From the NCBI GenBank assembly GCA_947497455.1, contig CANMGU010000001.1, positions 1,488,001 through 1,552,000 of the forward strand: a stretch of 64,000 nt of DNA, read 5' to 3'. The stretch comes from an uncultured Sphingomonadaceae bacterium. GTDB lineage: Bacteria; Pseudomonadota; Alphaproteobacteria; Sphingomonadales; Sphingomonadaceae. The position numbers and the translations under genes are program-made. The stretch's first letter is position 1. The number at the start of each line of letters is the position of its first letter. A model generated the notes under the pieces. That model saw nothing but the letters and a program-made list of their open reading frames with translations. It did not search any database and was not told the DNA's origin. Below, piece after piece: positions 9,204 to 18,551 of the stretch.

Positions 9204-12180
9204 CTGTTATGTCCGCACGGCCGTACCATTCTTCAAGCCGCATCAATTGGTCATAATCTGCATAAGGTGCATATTCAGGATGCAGTTTCGCTGTCATCGG
9301 TTCTTTGCCCAATATGTAGCTGTTCACCGCCTTGGTGAATTCAGTGACTGCATGCTCCACCATCTCATTCGCGTCGACCTTGTCTGGGCTGCGAGGATTG
9401 GTGGGAGTTGCGATATAGCCAAAGCGATCCTTACCGGCTTGCTTAGCAAGTGACCAATATTCAAAGCCTGTAGCTTTACCAGACAAGCCCCCGAAATCTC
9501 CTTTTTCAGCGATTGCGCCAAGCAATCCGAGTTGCAACGCAAACCCCTCTTTCACCGACTTGTTGGAAGGTGGACCACCGGTTTTGTAATCAACGATAGC
9601 AAGGCCACCGTCAGGCATTCTGTCGATCCGGTCGGCTATGCCAAAAAGATCTATGCCAGCGACGGTTGCACTGCCTATCTGCTCTGACTTCAAAGGTAAT
9701 CTTCCAACATCACGTTGCTGAGCCACGGTTTCAGAAACCCATAATAGTCCTTCTATCAACCGCGGAGCCCATAATGTCCGCATGAGCGGATGAGAGGAGC
9801 GTTCATTGAGGAATGCCACGGCTCGTTTCTTAAGGGCATCGGGATGATAGTTGTCCTCTTTTGCCCAGCGATCCAGAATGTCATGAATGATGGTGCCTCG
9901 CCATGCTGCACTTGGTTCTGCATCGATCATGTCAAGTGATCCCAAACCCATAATCTTCGCAGCATAAAAGGCGAAAGGATCTGCAATCAAACGATCAACA
10001 TTTGTCACCGACAATCTGACTTTGCGCTGCTCCGCTGTCGGCGAAGGCGCAGGTTGATCCATTCTGAGCAACGCTTCCGGTTTATCTATCCGCGCTGCCC
10101 AGTCTTGTGCGATAGGATGTTCCTTCAGGCTTTCCCCGCACATAGCCTTGAGACGCAACAGGAACCGAGAGGCGATAGCGGGACCTGATCCATCGCGCTG
10201 CGCTCGGGTGAGAACAACATTTTGTCCCCCCATGGCACCAACAAGATCATGCGCAGAAAGGCCTATTTGTCGTTCCTGCGCCGGTAAACCCAAGGACTTT
10301 CGGACCATTGGAGCAAGCCACGGATCCGGTGTGATCGCTTGGGGCCAGCTACCTTCGTTGAGACCACAACAAATAACCAGATCAGCTTGCTGCAATCGTG
10401 CCTCGAGCAGGCCGTAAAGGGCAATCCGGGGGTGACCGCCGTAAGGCGGACGAACCGGGATGTCTGAAAGATATGTCTCGAAATAGCCGGCAATTTCTTG
10501 TGACTGAATTTTCAGTGGACCAAGTCCGGCGCGTTCCTCCATGTCGGACAGAAAATCTGCCAATTGCCTGCCAGCTGGACCGGCCCAGACTTGTCCATTG
10601 GTCAATCGTTCGGCCAATTGTCGTATTTCAGCCAGCATATCGGCCCAGCGCATCGTTCCACCAAGTGCGATAGCAGCGGGGGTGAAGATGTCACGCACGC
10701 CTTCCCACCACGGCAGCAATTGATTTCTTAGCGCTTGGGTTCGGCGGTCGTTGGTGTGAAATAGTCCGTCAATACCAGACAATCCGGGAGCTGGACGTGG
10801 ACCACGCATCAAAAGATCTAGCTTGCGAACGTTGCTTAGCCATTCCAATCGATCATCACCCGCTCGAACCAGGGGATGTTTCAGCAACGACAGAAACTCG
10901 GCTGGTGGAAAACCGTTAGTTGCAGCCGACAAAAGCGCTAAAAAGAATATACCTTCCGGTTTTTTCGACAGCGGCTGCCCAGCCGTATCGTCTGCATTTA
11001 TCATCCATCGTTGTAGATGCGCGGATATACGACCTGCCAGCGCACGGTCTGGCGTGATGATTGCAACGCGGCGTTCCGGCATTTCCAAAGCTTCACGCGC
11101 TAATAGAGCGACAATCTGGGCTTCTTCGGCGCTGTTGCGCGCTTCTACGGTCTGTACACCAGCCAGGCTCCGTTGATCCGCACCAAGCGATTGCCATCTC
11201 GACGTAAGCTTGGGAATGGCGAAAGCGTTGCTCAAGGCACGGCTGCGCTTGGCTGCTGCGCCGCTTATACCGGTTCGCGGCCAGCGCATGATTTCTCCAC
11301 GTGCAATCGACATACGCTCAAGCAGCAATTTCATATGATATTGCGGATGAGTCTCCTGTGCCCGTTTGACATGGCCAGTTTCAGCATCGGGTTTAAAAGG
11401 TCCGAGCATCTCCCACTCTTCATCAGCCATAACCAGATCAAGATCCGGTAGGACAACCATACCCGTAGGCAAAAAAGCAATGGCACGTAAAAAACGCGCT
11501 ATAGCCGGAGCGGAAGTGGTGATGCCCGCGGCCACAACAAAATGCTGTGGTGCTTCAGATTTCCAGACATTCACGCTTTGATCGAATAGCGCATTTCGGC
11601 GCGCTGCTTCATCTACAGCACCTAATTCAGACAGCTTGGTTTGCCATTTTTCTGCAATCACGCGGAAAAATGAGAGCGAGTCCTGCCAATGTCCGGAAAG
11701 CTCGGGTTCTACGTCAATCTCCAGCAGATCTTTGAGTTCAATTTCCTCGATAGTGAGCTGATCCAACGTCAGCGCGAACGCACGGGCCAATCGCAAAGCT
11801 TCTTTCGACAGGATAGGTTGGCGCCTCGCCGCACTTTCCGTTTCGATCATACGGGCCAACATTAACAAGCGATCTAACGGATTGATGGCAGGAGGAATGT
11901 CTAGCGCAAGTTCCCCGCTATCCAGAGCCACGCCAATCGATTCATCCAGTTCCAAATCCCCGATTACTGCCATTTGCGGAAGCAGCAATCCGTCTTCACT
12001 CAGACGCACAAACGCATCATGAACCGCACGACGCGCCCGATTGTTTGGCAAAATGACAAGACCGGATGCCAGACCGAGCGGATCCTTAGCAAAACGGTCA
12101 ATCAGCCCTTGCGCAAGAGCATCAGCAAAGCCGCCATGGGCGGCAATATTATATATAGCCGGCTGGAGCCGCTTGCTCAT
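9181..12180 (-). CDS. addB: Double-strand break repair protein AddB
   Basis: The partner nuclease of AddA, 999 residues. The C-terminal PD-(D/E)XK nuclease is visible as GGLAIVDYKTGG near residue 885. The N-terminal helicase-like part has no classical P-loop (ILPNNRARRAV sits where one would be sought), as I recall for the alphaproteobacterial AddB subfamily, so ATP hydrolysis should fall mainly to AddA. It follows murU by six bases, with AGGG before the ATG at 12180, and runs into addA. No SOS box was seen in front of it; transcription probably comes from far upstream. Confidence 0.94.
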   Translation of the reverse strand: MSKRLQPAIYNIAAHGGFADALAQGLIDRFAKDPLGLASGLVILPNNRARRAVHDAFVRLSEDGLLLPQMAVIGDLELDESIGVALDSGELALDIPPAINPLDRLLMLARMIETESAARRQPILSKEALRLARAFALTLDQLTIEEIELKDLLEIDVEPELSGHWQDSLSFFRVIAEKWQTKLSELGAVDEAARRNALFDQSVNVWKSEAPQHFVVAAGITTSAPAIARFLRAIAFLPTGMVVLPDLDLVMADEEWEMLGPFKPDAETGHVKRAQETHPQYHMKLLLERMSIARGEIMRWPRTGISGAAAKRSRALSNAFAIPKLTSRWQSLGADQRSLAGVQTVEARNSAEEAQIVALLAREALEMPERRVAIITPDRALAGRISAHLQRWMINADDTAGQPLSKKPEGIFFLALLSAATNGFPPAEFLSLLKHPLVRAGDDRLEWLSNVRKLDLLMRGPRPAPGLSGIDGLFHTNDRRTQALRNQLLPWWEGVRDIFTPAAIALGGTMRWADMLAEIRQLAERLTNGQVWAGPAGRQLADFLSDMEERAGLGPLKIQSQEIAGYFETYLSDIPVRPPYGGHPRIALYGLLEARLQQADLVICCGLNEGSWPQAITPDPWLAPMVRKSLGLPAQERQIGLSAHDLVGAMGGQNVVLTRAQRDGSGPAIASRFLLRLKAMCGESLKEHPIAQDWAARIDKPEALLRMDQPAPSPTAEQRKVRLSVTNVDRLIADPFAFYAAKIMGLGSLDMIDAEPSAAWRGTIIHDILDRWAKEDNYHPDALKKRAVAFLNERSSHPLMRTLWAPRLIEGLLWVSETVAQQRDVGRLPLKSEQIGSATVAGIDLFGIADRIDRMPDGGLAIVDYKTGGPPSNKSVKEGFALQLGLLGAIAEKGDFGGLSGKATGFEYWSLAKQAGKDRFGYIATPTNPRSPDKVDANEMVEHAVTEFTKAVNSYILGKEPMTAKLHPEYAPYADYDQLMRLEEWYGRADITDDASDHE

Positions 12181-12186
12181 GCAGCC

Positions 12187-12903
12187 CTACACACGCGCCA
12201 GCGCGGCCTCAGTTGGGGCGATCGCATCGGGCGACCCGACTTCGAACCAGCTGCCTTCATGAACCAATCCAAACAACCGCCCCTCCTCTATGGCTCGGGA
12301 CCATAAAATGTTTGTTGAGAATGGTCCCTCTGGTGCGTCGCGCAGCAAGCGTTTTGAAAGCAACTGGATACCGGTATAAATAAAAGGCGCTTGCCGGTCC
12401 GGCAGACGCCGCGAAACTCGGCCAAGATCATCAATATTGAAATCCCCTGCCCCTTTGTAATTATGCGCTGACGTTTGCGGTACCAGCAGTAAAAGTGCAT
12501 CCATCTCATCATCATTCCAACGCTGTTCCAGACGTTGCAAGTTATTGGTCGGACCGTCGGTCCAGAGATTGTCGCTGTTCAGAGCAAAGAACACATCCTC
12601 ATCAATCAAAGGTGCGGCCTGTACCATGCCACCGCCAGTTTCCATCAATAGGCCACGTTCATCGGAAATGCGGATATCGAACGGGTAGTTCACCGAACCA
12701 AGGTGCGCTTCCAGCGCGTCAGCCAGATAATGTGCGTTGACCACCACTTTCATCACGCCTGCTTCCCACAGTTTATCAAGGCAATGATCAATCATCGGCT
12801 TGCCTGCCACCTTGATCAGCGGTTTGGGCCGCGTCGCAGTCAGCGGTCGCATTCTCTTGCCAAGGCCAGCGGCCATGACCATCGCCGTTTCAACTTTGCT
12901 CAT
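12187..12903 (-). CDS. murU: N-acetylmuramate-1-phosphate uridylyltransferase, MurU type
   Basis: A 238-residue nucleotidyltransferase with the nucleotide-binding signature MAAGLGKRMRPLT at 11-23, the KPLI segment and the Asn/Asp metal region LNSDNLW near 108. Many such proteins are labelled mannose-1-phosphate guanylyltransferase. The immediately upstream gene encodes an AmgK-type sugar kinase, and that pairing is characteristic of MurU, which makes UDP-MurNAc from MurNAc-1-P and UTP in peptidoglycan recycling. The start ATG overlaps the amgK stop as ATGA. The substrate is inferred from context. Confidence 0.82.
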   Translation of the reverse strand: MSKVETAMVMAAGLGKRMRPLTATRPKPLIKVAGKPMIDHCLDKLWEAGVMKVVVNAHYLADALEAHLGSVNYPFDIRISDERGLLMETGGGMVQAAPLIDEDVFFALNSDNLWTDGPTNNLQRLEQRWNDDEMDALLLLVPQTSAHNYKGAGDFNIDDLGRVSRRLPDRQAPFIYTGIQLLSKRLLRDAPEGPFSTNILWSRAIEEGRLFGLVHEGSWFEVGSPDAIAPTEAALARV

Positions 12904-13892
12904 GCCGACACCGATGTAATTGGCCTACTGCGGACCTCTACGGGAACATTTTGGTCGAACCATTCAGAAACGCGGGCAAGATCCGGATGCGCCAAATCCT
13001 TTTCCAGCAACCGCCACATACGCGGCAAGAAATCGAGATAGCGCGCTTTGCCATCGCGTTTATAGAGGCGTGTAAAAATACCAATTATCTTGGTATTCCG
13101 CTGCGCACCTAGAATGGCATAGTGGCTGCGGAATGCTTTTGCCTGATCTGTTGATTGATCGTCGAGATAATATTGCAACATCGATTCCTCCAGATCATCT
13201 GGAACATCCCGCCGTGCATCCTGTAGCATCGAAACCAGATCATAGGCCGCATGGCCAGCAAGAGCGTCCTGGAAATCCAGCAAGCCCAGCCGATGATCGT
13301 CAAGCAGCATGATATTTTCGGCATGATAGTCACGCAAAACCGTCACTGGTGATGTTTGCGCGGCGAGCACCGATTTCAGAACATGTCGCCATGCATCAAC
13401 GAAAGCAGACTGATCGACATTCAAAGATTGTGCGGGGCAATACCATTCCGGAAGCAGATTCACTTCCCTGAGATACTGATCCCAATCATAAGCCGGCACA
13501 TCCGCAGCTGGCTCCCGATGCAATGCTTTAATCAGATCAATGGTCTGGCGATAAATACGTTCTTCGTCCTCGGGATGGTGATCAAGATGCTCTCGCATCC
13601 GCTGATCCCCGAAATCTTCCAGCAGCACGAGGCCGTGGGAGAGGTCTTCACCATATATTTCTGGTGCCGCAAAATTCTGAGCCTTGAGATGCCGGGCTAT
13701 ATTGATAAATGGCCGAGGGTCTTCATGTGGTGGCGGCGCATCCATCAAGATTGCTTTGCGTTCGGGCATGATAACGCGAAAATAGCGGCGGAATGACGCA
13801 TCACCGGCAACTGGTACAATCTCTGCACCACCCCACCCTTTTTCTTTCAAGAATTCCTGTGCTGCTGCTGGCGGTGTCATGTTATTGGCCAT
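12900..13892 (-). CDS. amgK: Anomeric sugar kinase AmgK (aminoglycoside phosphotransferase fold)
   Basis: A 330-residue kinase of the aminoglycoside-phosphotransferase fold. The catalytic region reads VLRDYHAENIML, and the metal-binding motif is LLDFQDAL. In Pseudomonas, AmgK phosphorylates MurNAc/GlcNAc at C1 and MurU activates the product, bypassing de novo UDP-MurNAc synthesis; the same pair is adjacent here. The start is uncertain: ATG at 13892 has GGAAAG four bases upstream, ATG at 13880 overlaps the tsaE stop as ATGA, and a longer frame opens at 13922. The first is used here. Confidence 0.82.
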   Translation of the reverse strand: MANNMTPPAAAQEFLKEKGWGGAEIVPVAGDASFRRYFRVIMPERKAILMDAPPPHEDPRPFINIARHLKAQNFAAPEIYGEDLSHGLVLLEDFGDQRMREHLDHHPEDEERIYRQTIDLIKALHREPAADVPAYDWDQYLREVNLLPEWYCPAQSLNVDQSAFVDAWRHVLKSVLAAQTSPVTVLRDYHAENIMLLDDHRLGLLDFQDALAGHAAYDLVSMLQDARRDVPDDLEESMLQYYLDDQSTDQAKAFRSHYAILGAQRNTKIIGIFTRLYKRDGKARYLDFLPRMWRLLEKDLAHPDLARVSEWFDQNVPVEVRSRPITSVSA

Positions 13893-14335
13893 CTGTCTTT
13901 CCAAGCGGGGCCAGCGACCCAAGTCAACCGGCGAGTGTTATCAGTCTCTATATCCAGAGTAATTTGCAGAGCATCACGCCAGAAACTGTCAGGGATCCGA
14001 TCCGGCCATTCGGCAACCATAGCACCGTCGATCAGAATATCATCCAGACCGAGTTCCTGAATTTCGTCAGGTTCCTCGATCCGATAAAAATCAACATGTG
14101 CCAATGGCAAGCGGACTTCTGGCTGCTCATATTGCTGGACAATAGCAAAGGTTGGGCTCGGCACATCCTGCGTAAATCCCAGGCCACGCAATATGCCTCT
14201 TGCCAATGTCGTTTTGCCAGCCCCAAGAGTTCCGGACAACGCGACTTTATCGCCTGCGCGCAAAGCATCCGCAATCTGCTTTCCAAGAGTGGTGGTCGCA
14301 GCTTCATCGTGCAGGATCATGAAATGCTCAGTCAT
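13877..14335 (-). CDS. tsaE: tRNA threonylcarbamoyladenosine synthesis ATPase TsaE
   Basis: TsaE is the small ATPase that, with TsaB and TsaD, installs t6A37 on ANN-decoding tRNAs. The 152-residue protein has Walker A (GTLGAGKTTLARG) near residue 35 and the SPTFAIVQQY and HVDFYRIE motifs of the family. Its ATG overlaps the divL stop as ATGA, and its end overlaps amgK, so translation is coupled through the operon. Position directly after a divL-like gene resembles other Alphaproteobacteria. Confidence 0.95.
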   Translation of the reverse strand: MTEHFMILHDEAATTTLGKQIADALRAGDKVALSGTLGAGKTTLARGILRGLGFTQDVPSPTFAIVQQYEQPEVRLPLAHVDFYRIEEPDEIQELGLDDILIDGAMVAEWPDRIPDSFWRDALQITLDIETDNTRRLTWVAGPAWKDRWPIT

Positions 14336-16680
14336 TGGCGCGGAAGATGAATAGTGACCAATGTTCCCTGACCCGGTTCGGAAGTCAGGGTAAGCTCGCC
14401 GCCATGGGCCAGCAATAATTGCCGGGCAAGCGGCAAACCGAGCCCACCAACATTTTCTCCCCCTGTCTTTCGGGAGCGGGCAAAACTGTCAAAGGCCTTG
14501 GATTGCTGACCGGCACTCATTCCGGGACCATTGTCCGAGATATGAATCACCGCTTGTTTGACATTGCCACTGGCGTTGATGAGTATACGTCCGCCTTCAG
14601 GGGTGTAGCGGATACTATTGTCAACAATCTGCGCAACGGCTTGTGCCAGTCTTTTTTGATCGGCCAAAGCCGACCCGAGCGTCTCATCAAGCTGCAACTC
14701 GACTTCAATCCTCTTTGCCTTGGCATCATCAGCGAATTGCTCTGCGACATCCTCGACCAGCTTGTTGAGATTTACCTTTTCTTTTGCAATCGGTAATGCT
14801 CCGGCTTCGCTCTGGCTGAGGTCGAGAACATTGTCGATCTGCATGCCTAGCCGTTTTACAGATTGTAATATGGCTCGGGCATATTCATGCCCCTGCTCGG
14901 TCAAAGGCCCCGCCACTTCATTATCGAGAAGTTCTGCAAAGCCGCCAATGGAAGTCAGTGGAGTTCGGAATTCGTAGCTCATGTTTGAAAGGAATGTGGC
15001 TTTAATCGAATCCGCCTCCACCAATGCTTCATTGCGTTCTCGCAAGGCCAGTTCGATTCGGCGGCTGTCCGATATATCAAGCATCGTGAAAAGCGCATTC
15101 CCGTCAGGCAAAGGAATTGCAGCAAATTCAAATCGTCGCCCGTCGGCAAAGGAAATCTGGCCGCCTTGCTGTTCTCGCTCCGAAGTCGCAGTGCGGACCA
15201 TTGATCGCACCTCCGAAATCCGTGCTGGCTGCTGCAACTGCACCGCCATTTTCTGCATCAGCGTGTCGACGCGAGGATGCTTGCCCAACTCCTCTTCATC
15301 CAGATTCCAGTTACTCGCAAACTGATGATTCCAGATATTGAGCTTACCATCCGCCGCAAAGACAGCGACTGACTCAAACAGATTGTCGAAAGTCGCCGTC
15401 CGGACCCGCAATAGTGTGTCCCTGGCACTAGCCAGCTGAACCTGTTCGGTTCGATCCTCGATAATCATCAACAGGCCGCCATCAGGAGTCGGATTGGCGA
15501 TGACCCGCAAATGGGTACCATCGGCCAAGAGCCAGTTTTCCTCAATTGATTCGGTTGACTTGAACCACTGAGTCCGTTCCTCACGCCATTCAGGAAAATC
15601 CCGCATGTCAGGGACGCGATTCATTTCCCGCATCCGGTCCAATACTCTCGGAAACTCGGGCCGCTCTGCAATCCATTGCTGTCGCATCGAGAATATGCGC
15701 TGAAATGGCATATTACAAAATTGCAGCGATTTATCCGCGTCAAATTGCACCACCGCAGCGGAAATCTTGTCGAGCATATCTCGCTGCGATTCATTGAAGC
15801 GCCGCTGTTCCTTGCGAGAATCGATCAATTCCTGGATGTCGATCGCATAGCCGGCAATGCCCGATTTTCCGAGCGGAACATCCACGACCTGGGTGGTCCG
15901 GCGCTCGCCCCCGATTGTGGTTGCCACCACACGCTCATAGGGTTCCCCCTTCTGTTTGGCTTGCGATGCAGCATCGGTTGGGCTGATCCCGTTGATCGTC
16001 TCGATCAGCTCGATCCCCTCTTCCACAACCTGCGCACCATCCTCTGCGTCCACTGCTTTGACATAGGCGCTGTTCACCAGCGTCAACTTCATGTCCGGTG
16101 AGCGGTGCCACATGGGGACTGGTGCCGCCTCAATCAGGGCCGACAGAGCATCAAAAGCGTTGCGAGCCTCTTCATTTTCGGCGCGCAATTCTTCAATTTG
16201 TCCTTCGCTATCGGTAGCATCAAATATCCACAACAATGCGCTGCCATTGGGTGCAATTTTCTGATCCGCCAGTCCACCCCGTATAAACAGAGCCTTTTCC
16301 GATCCCACCACCCTTATCGCACGGGTAAAGCTGCTTCCGGATTTCTGCGCGATATTCACATCTTGAGTTAGCCCTTCCAAATCTTCACGGCTCATCCCGG
16401 CGCCAGGACTGTGCAGCTCTGAGATATGTGCGGGCAAATGATCAAACCCGAGCCAGTGCATCAGGCGCTGGGATGCTTCGAGCTTCCCGTCAGAACGCAC
16501 CAGCAAGGGCAATGCCGGCGACGTTTCCAACAGTCTTCCCAATCGCCCCGACTGCCTTAATGTCGCTTCTGCGCGGTTTTTCATCGCTAAACCGGTCCAT
16601 ACAGCCCAAGCGGCCGCAGCCAGCCATGCGGCGAGAATCAAGCCCAATATGACAGCGGTTAAATCCGGAACGTTCGACAT
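14332..16680 (-). CDS. divL: DivL-type PAS sensor kinase with tyrosine at the phosphoacceptor position
   Basis: A 782-residue inner-membrane protein with one N-terminal helix (about 8-30), several PAS-like regions (about 50-540), a dimerisation helix and a HATPase domain. The H-box reads FLSNMSYEFRTPLTS: Tyr569 stands where a kinase has its phosphorylated histidine. The ATPase domain looks intact (N-box IVDNSIRYTPEGG, G1 HISDNGPGMS, G2 GGLGLPLARQL). Tyr at this place, the layout and the tsaE neighbour match Caulobacter DivL, whose Tyr550 replaces the histidine and which regulates CckA and reads DivK. A similar role in cell-cycle control is inferred. It heads the operon, with about 110 bases before divergent moaB. 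Confidence 0.85.
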   Translation of the reverse strand: MSNVPDLTAVILGLILAAWLAAAAWAVWTGLAMKNRAEATLRQSGRLGRLLETSPALPLLVRSDGKLEASQRLMHWLGFDHLPAHISELHSPGAGMSREDLEGLTQDVNIAQKSGSSFTRAIRVVGSEKALFIRGGLADQKIAPNGSALLWIFDATDSEGQIEELRAENEEARNAFDALSALIEAAPVPMWHRSPDMKLTLVNSAYVKAVDAEDGAQVVEEGIELIETINGISPTDAASQAKQKGEPYERVVATTIGGERRTTQVVDVPLGKSGIAGYAIDIQELIDSRKEQRRFNESQRDMLDKISAAVVQFDADKSLQFCNMPFQRIFSMRQQWIAERPEFPRVLDRMREMNRVPDMRDFPEWREERTQWFKSTESIEENWLLADGTHLRVIANPTPDGGLLMIIEDRTEQVQLASARDTLLRVRTATFDNLFESVAVFAADGKLNIWNHQFASNWNLDEEELGKHPRVDTLMQKMAVQLQQPARISEVRSMVRTATSEREQQGGQISFADGRRFEFAAIPLPDGNALFTMLDISDSRRIELALRERNEALVEADSIKATFLSNMSYEFRTPLTSIGGFAELLDNEVAGPLTEQGHEYARAILQSVKRLGMQIDNVLDLSQSEAGALPIAKEKVNLNKLVEDVAEQFADDAKAKRIEVELQLDETLGSALADQKRLAQAVAQIVDNSIRYTPEGGRILINASGNVKQAVIHISDNGPGMSAGQQSKAFDSFARSRKTGGENVGGLGLPLARQLLLAHGGELTLTSEPGQGTLVTIHLPRQ

Positions 16681-16793
16681 TATTACAAGCGATTAGACGG
16701 TTACAGCTGCGGCGAAAACCCCCTATTCTTTATGGCTTAGAAAAGTCAGATAATATGGGTTATAAAGCAGCCGAAAAATCATCGGAGAAACGC

Positions 16794-17321
16794 ATGCCTA
16801 TCGACGAAAGCCGGACGTTTAAACCCATTAATATCGCTATTCTGACGGTATCGGACACGCGCAGCCTGAAAGAAGACACATCCGGTGAAATATTGGCGCA
16901 GCGTATTGCTGATAAAGGACATAGTCTGGTTGACCGCAATCTGGTCCGGGATGAAACTGCGAAGATTATTGCCCAGCTCCAGCAATGGATTGATGATCAA
17001 GCGGTCGATGTGATTATCACCACCGGCGGAACGGGACTGACCGGTCGCGATATCACACCCGAAGCGCTCAATGCTGTCAAAGATAAGGATATACCTGGCT
17101 TTGGCGAACTGTTCCGCTGGCTCAGCTATGATAAGATCGGCACGTCCACCGTACAATCACGCGCCTGCGCTGTGGTTTCACGCGGAACATATATTTTTGC
17201 GCTCCCTGGTTCAAACGGCGCGGTCAAGGACGGATGGGATGGCATATTGGACACCCAGCTAGACAGCCGCCACCGGCCTTGCAATTTTGTCGAACTATTG
17301 CCCCGATTACAGGAAAAATAG
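16794..17321 (+). CDS. moaB: Molybdenum cofactor biosynthesis protein MoaB
   Basis: A MogA/MoaB-fold molybdopterin-binding protein, 175 residues from the ATG at 16794. That start has GGAG six bases upstream; an in-frame ATG at 16755 lacks a ribosome site. Family motifs are AILTVSDTR, the pterin-binding [16 protein letters not shown] and the C-terminal [14 protein letters not shown]. MoaB/MogA proteins adenylylate molybdopterin before MoeA inserts molybdate; moaC and moeA are elsewhere in the window (39.9-41.5 kb). The gene reads away from divL. Confidence 0.93.
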   Translation: MPIDESRTFKPINIAILTVSDTRSLKEDTSGEILAQRIADKGHSLVDRNLVRDETAKIIAQLQQWIDDQAVDVIITTGGTGLTGRDITPEALNAVKDKDIPGFGELFRWLSYDKIGTSTVQSRACAVVSRGTYIFALPGSNGAVKDGWDGILDTQLDSRHRPCNFVELLPRLQEK

Positions 17322-17342
17322 ATATTTGTTCTTTATATGTTC
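17298..17342 (+). promoter_or_regulatory. LexA (SOS) box and promoter of the radical SAM gene
   Basis: GTTC-TTTATAT-GTTC at 17328-17342 is a perfect alphaproteobacterial SOS box (GTTC-N7-GTTC), 19 bases before the ATG at 17362. A promoter-like pair TTGCCC (17298) and GATATT (17321) with a 17-base spacer ends just before the box, so bound LexA would cover the transcription start. The lexA gene in this window has the same arrangement and a nearly identical box. Confidence 0.75.
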
Positions 17343-17361
17343 TCATGCTATATGAGTAGGT

Positions 17362-18459
17362 ATGGAACAGAAGCAGCGCCTTACTCCGCCGGCCCTAAAG
17401 GGACGCGGAGCGGTTACCAATGATGACAGTCATCGATTCAACTTGCCAAGCCGCGACGTTGATGGTGACTGGCTTGATGAGCGCGAAGCGCTCGGTGACG
17501 CTGCTAGAAAACTGCGTACACAGGTTACGGTTGAGAGCCCGAAATCAATTCTGAGTTTCAACACGTCTCCAGACATTCCTTTTGACCGTTCGATCAACGC
17601 CTATCGCGGCTGTGAACATGGTTGTGTCTATTGCTATGCGCGTCCTACCCATGCCTATCATGATCTCTCACCCGGGCTGGATTTCGAAACCCGGCTTTTT
17701 GCCAAACCAAATGCTGCTCAATTGCTACGTGAAACGCTTGCTAAGCCAACCTATCGGCCTGCCGCTATTGCAATCGGGACGAATACGGATCCCTATCAGC
17801 CGATTGAAAAGCGCTACAATATCACGCGTCAGATATTGGAGGTCATGCTTGAGACTCGACATCCGGTAGGCATTACGACCAAGTCAAACAGGGTGATTGA
17901 TGACCGCGAATTATTGGCAGAACTCGCTTCACTGAACCTGACTGCTGTGGCTATTTCCGTTACAACGCTGGATCGCAAAATAGCGCGCCTGCTTGAACCA
18001 CGCGCGCCATCACCAGCAAAAAGATTGCAAGCGGTTAAGGATCTACGGGCGCTTGGGATTCCGGTTCATGTAAACATCGCACCGGTCATTCCAGCAATCA
18101 CTGATCATGAGCTTGAGGCCTTGGTCGCAGCCGCTGCCGATCATGATGCACAATCAGTTTCGGTTATTCCGGTACGCCTGCCGCATGAGGTTGCGCCGCT
18201 GTTTGAACAATGGCTTGAGGCGCATTTCCCAGATCGCAAAAATAAAGTGATGCACATCATCGCATCTCTCCGAAGTGGTAAGAAAAATGACCCCAATTTC
18301 CATAGCCGGATGAAAGGACAAGGCCCGTGGGCAAAGCTATTGCATCATCGCCTTTCCCTTGCCGCTCGCAAAAACGGATTGGGTAAAGCCAAGTTTTCAT
18401 TGCGAACAGATTTGTTTCAAAGACCCATCGTCAGAGGCAGTCAGATGGAGCTGTTTTAG
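17362..18459 (+). CDS. PA0069-family radical SAM protein (SplB-like)
   Basis: A 365-residue radical SAM enzyme with the cluster motif YRGCEHGCVYCYARPTH (Cys84, Cys88, Cys91; CX3CX2C), followed by a partial TIM barrel (AIAIGTNTDPYQP, ITTKSNRV, NIAPVIPAITDHE). It belongs to the group near spore photoproduct lyase often called PA0069 or Rv2578c family; the reaction is not known. The SOS box directly upstream suggests a DNA-damage role. The start lies 40 bases after the moaB stop, on the same strand but with its own promoter-like sequence. Confidence 0.9.
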   Translation: MEQKQRLTPPALKGRGAVTNDDSHRFNLPSRDVDGDWLDEREALGDAARKLRTQVTVESPKSILSFNTSPDIPFDRSINAYRGCEHGCVYCYARPTHAYHDLSPGLDFETRLFAKPNAAQLLRETLAKPTYRPAAIAIGTNTDPYQPIEKRYNITRQILEVMLETRHPVGITTKSNRVIDDRELLAELASLNLTAVAISVTTLDRKIARLLEPRAPSPAKRLQAVKDLRALGIPVHVNIAPVIPAITDHELEALVAAAADHDAQSVSVIPVRLPHEVAPLFEQWLEAHFPDRKNKVMHIIASLRSGKKNDPNFHSRMKGQGPWAKLLHHRLSLAARKNGLGKAKFSLRTDLFQRPIVRGSQMELF

Positions 18460-18522
18460 AAGCCCTCTATCTTCATGTTCAAGGTTACGAGTATGACACG
18501 ATCGACAAGCCAAAAGCATGTT

Positions 18523-18542
18523 TTCAGATCAAGCTATCTGAA
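18523..18542. repeat. Small inverted repeat between convergent genes
   Basis: TTCAGAT-CAAGCT-ATCTGAA forms a 7-bp stem with a 6-base loop in the 92-base gap between the radical SAM gene and the convergent acyl-CoA ligase. There is no T-run on either side, so it is at best a weak 3'-end structure. Confidence 0.4.
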
Positions 18543-18551
18543 GCTTTGCAC

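Noticed and set aside
16755..16793. An upstream ATG extending moaB by 13 residues
   Set aside because: It has no ribosome site, while the ATG at 16794 has GGAG at the right distance.
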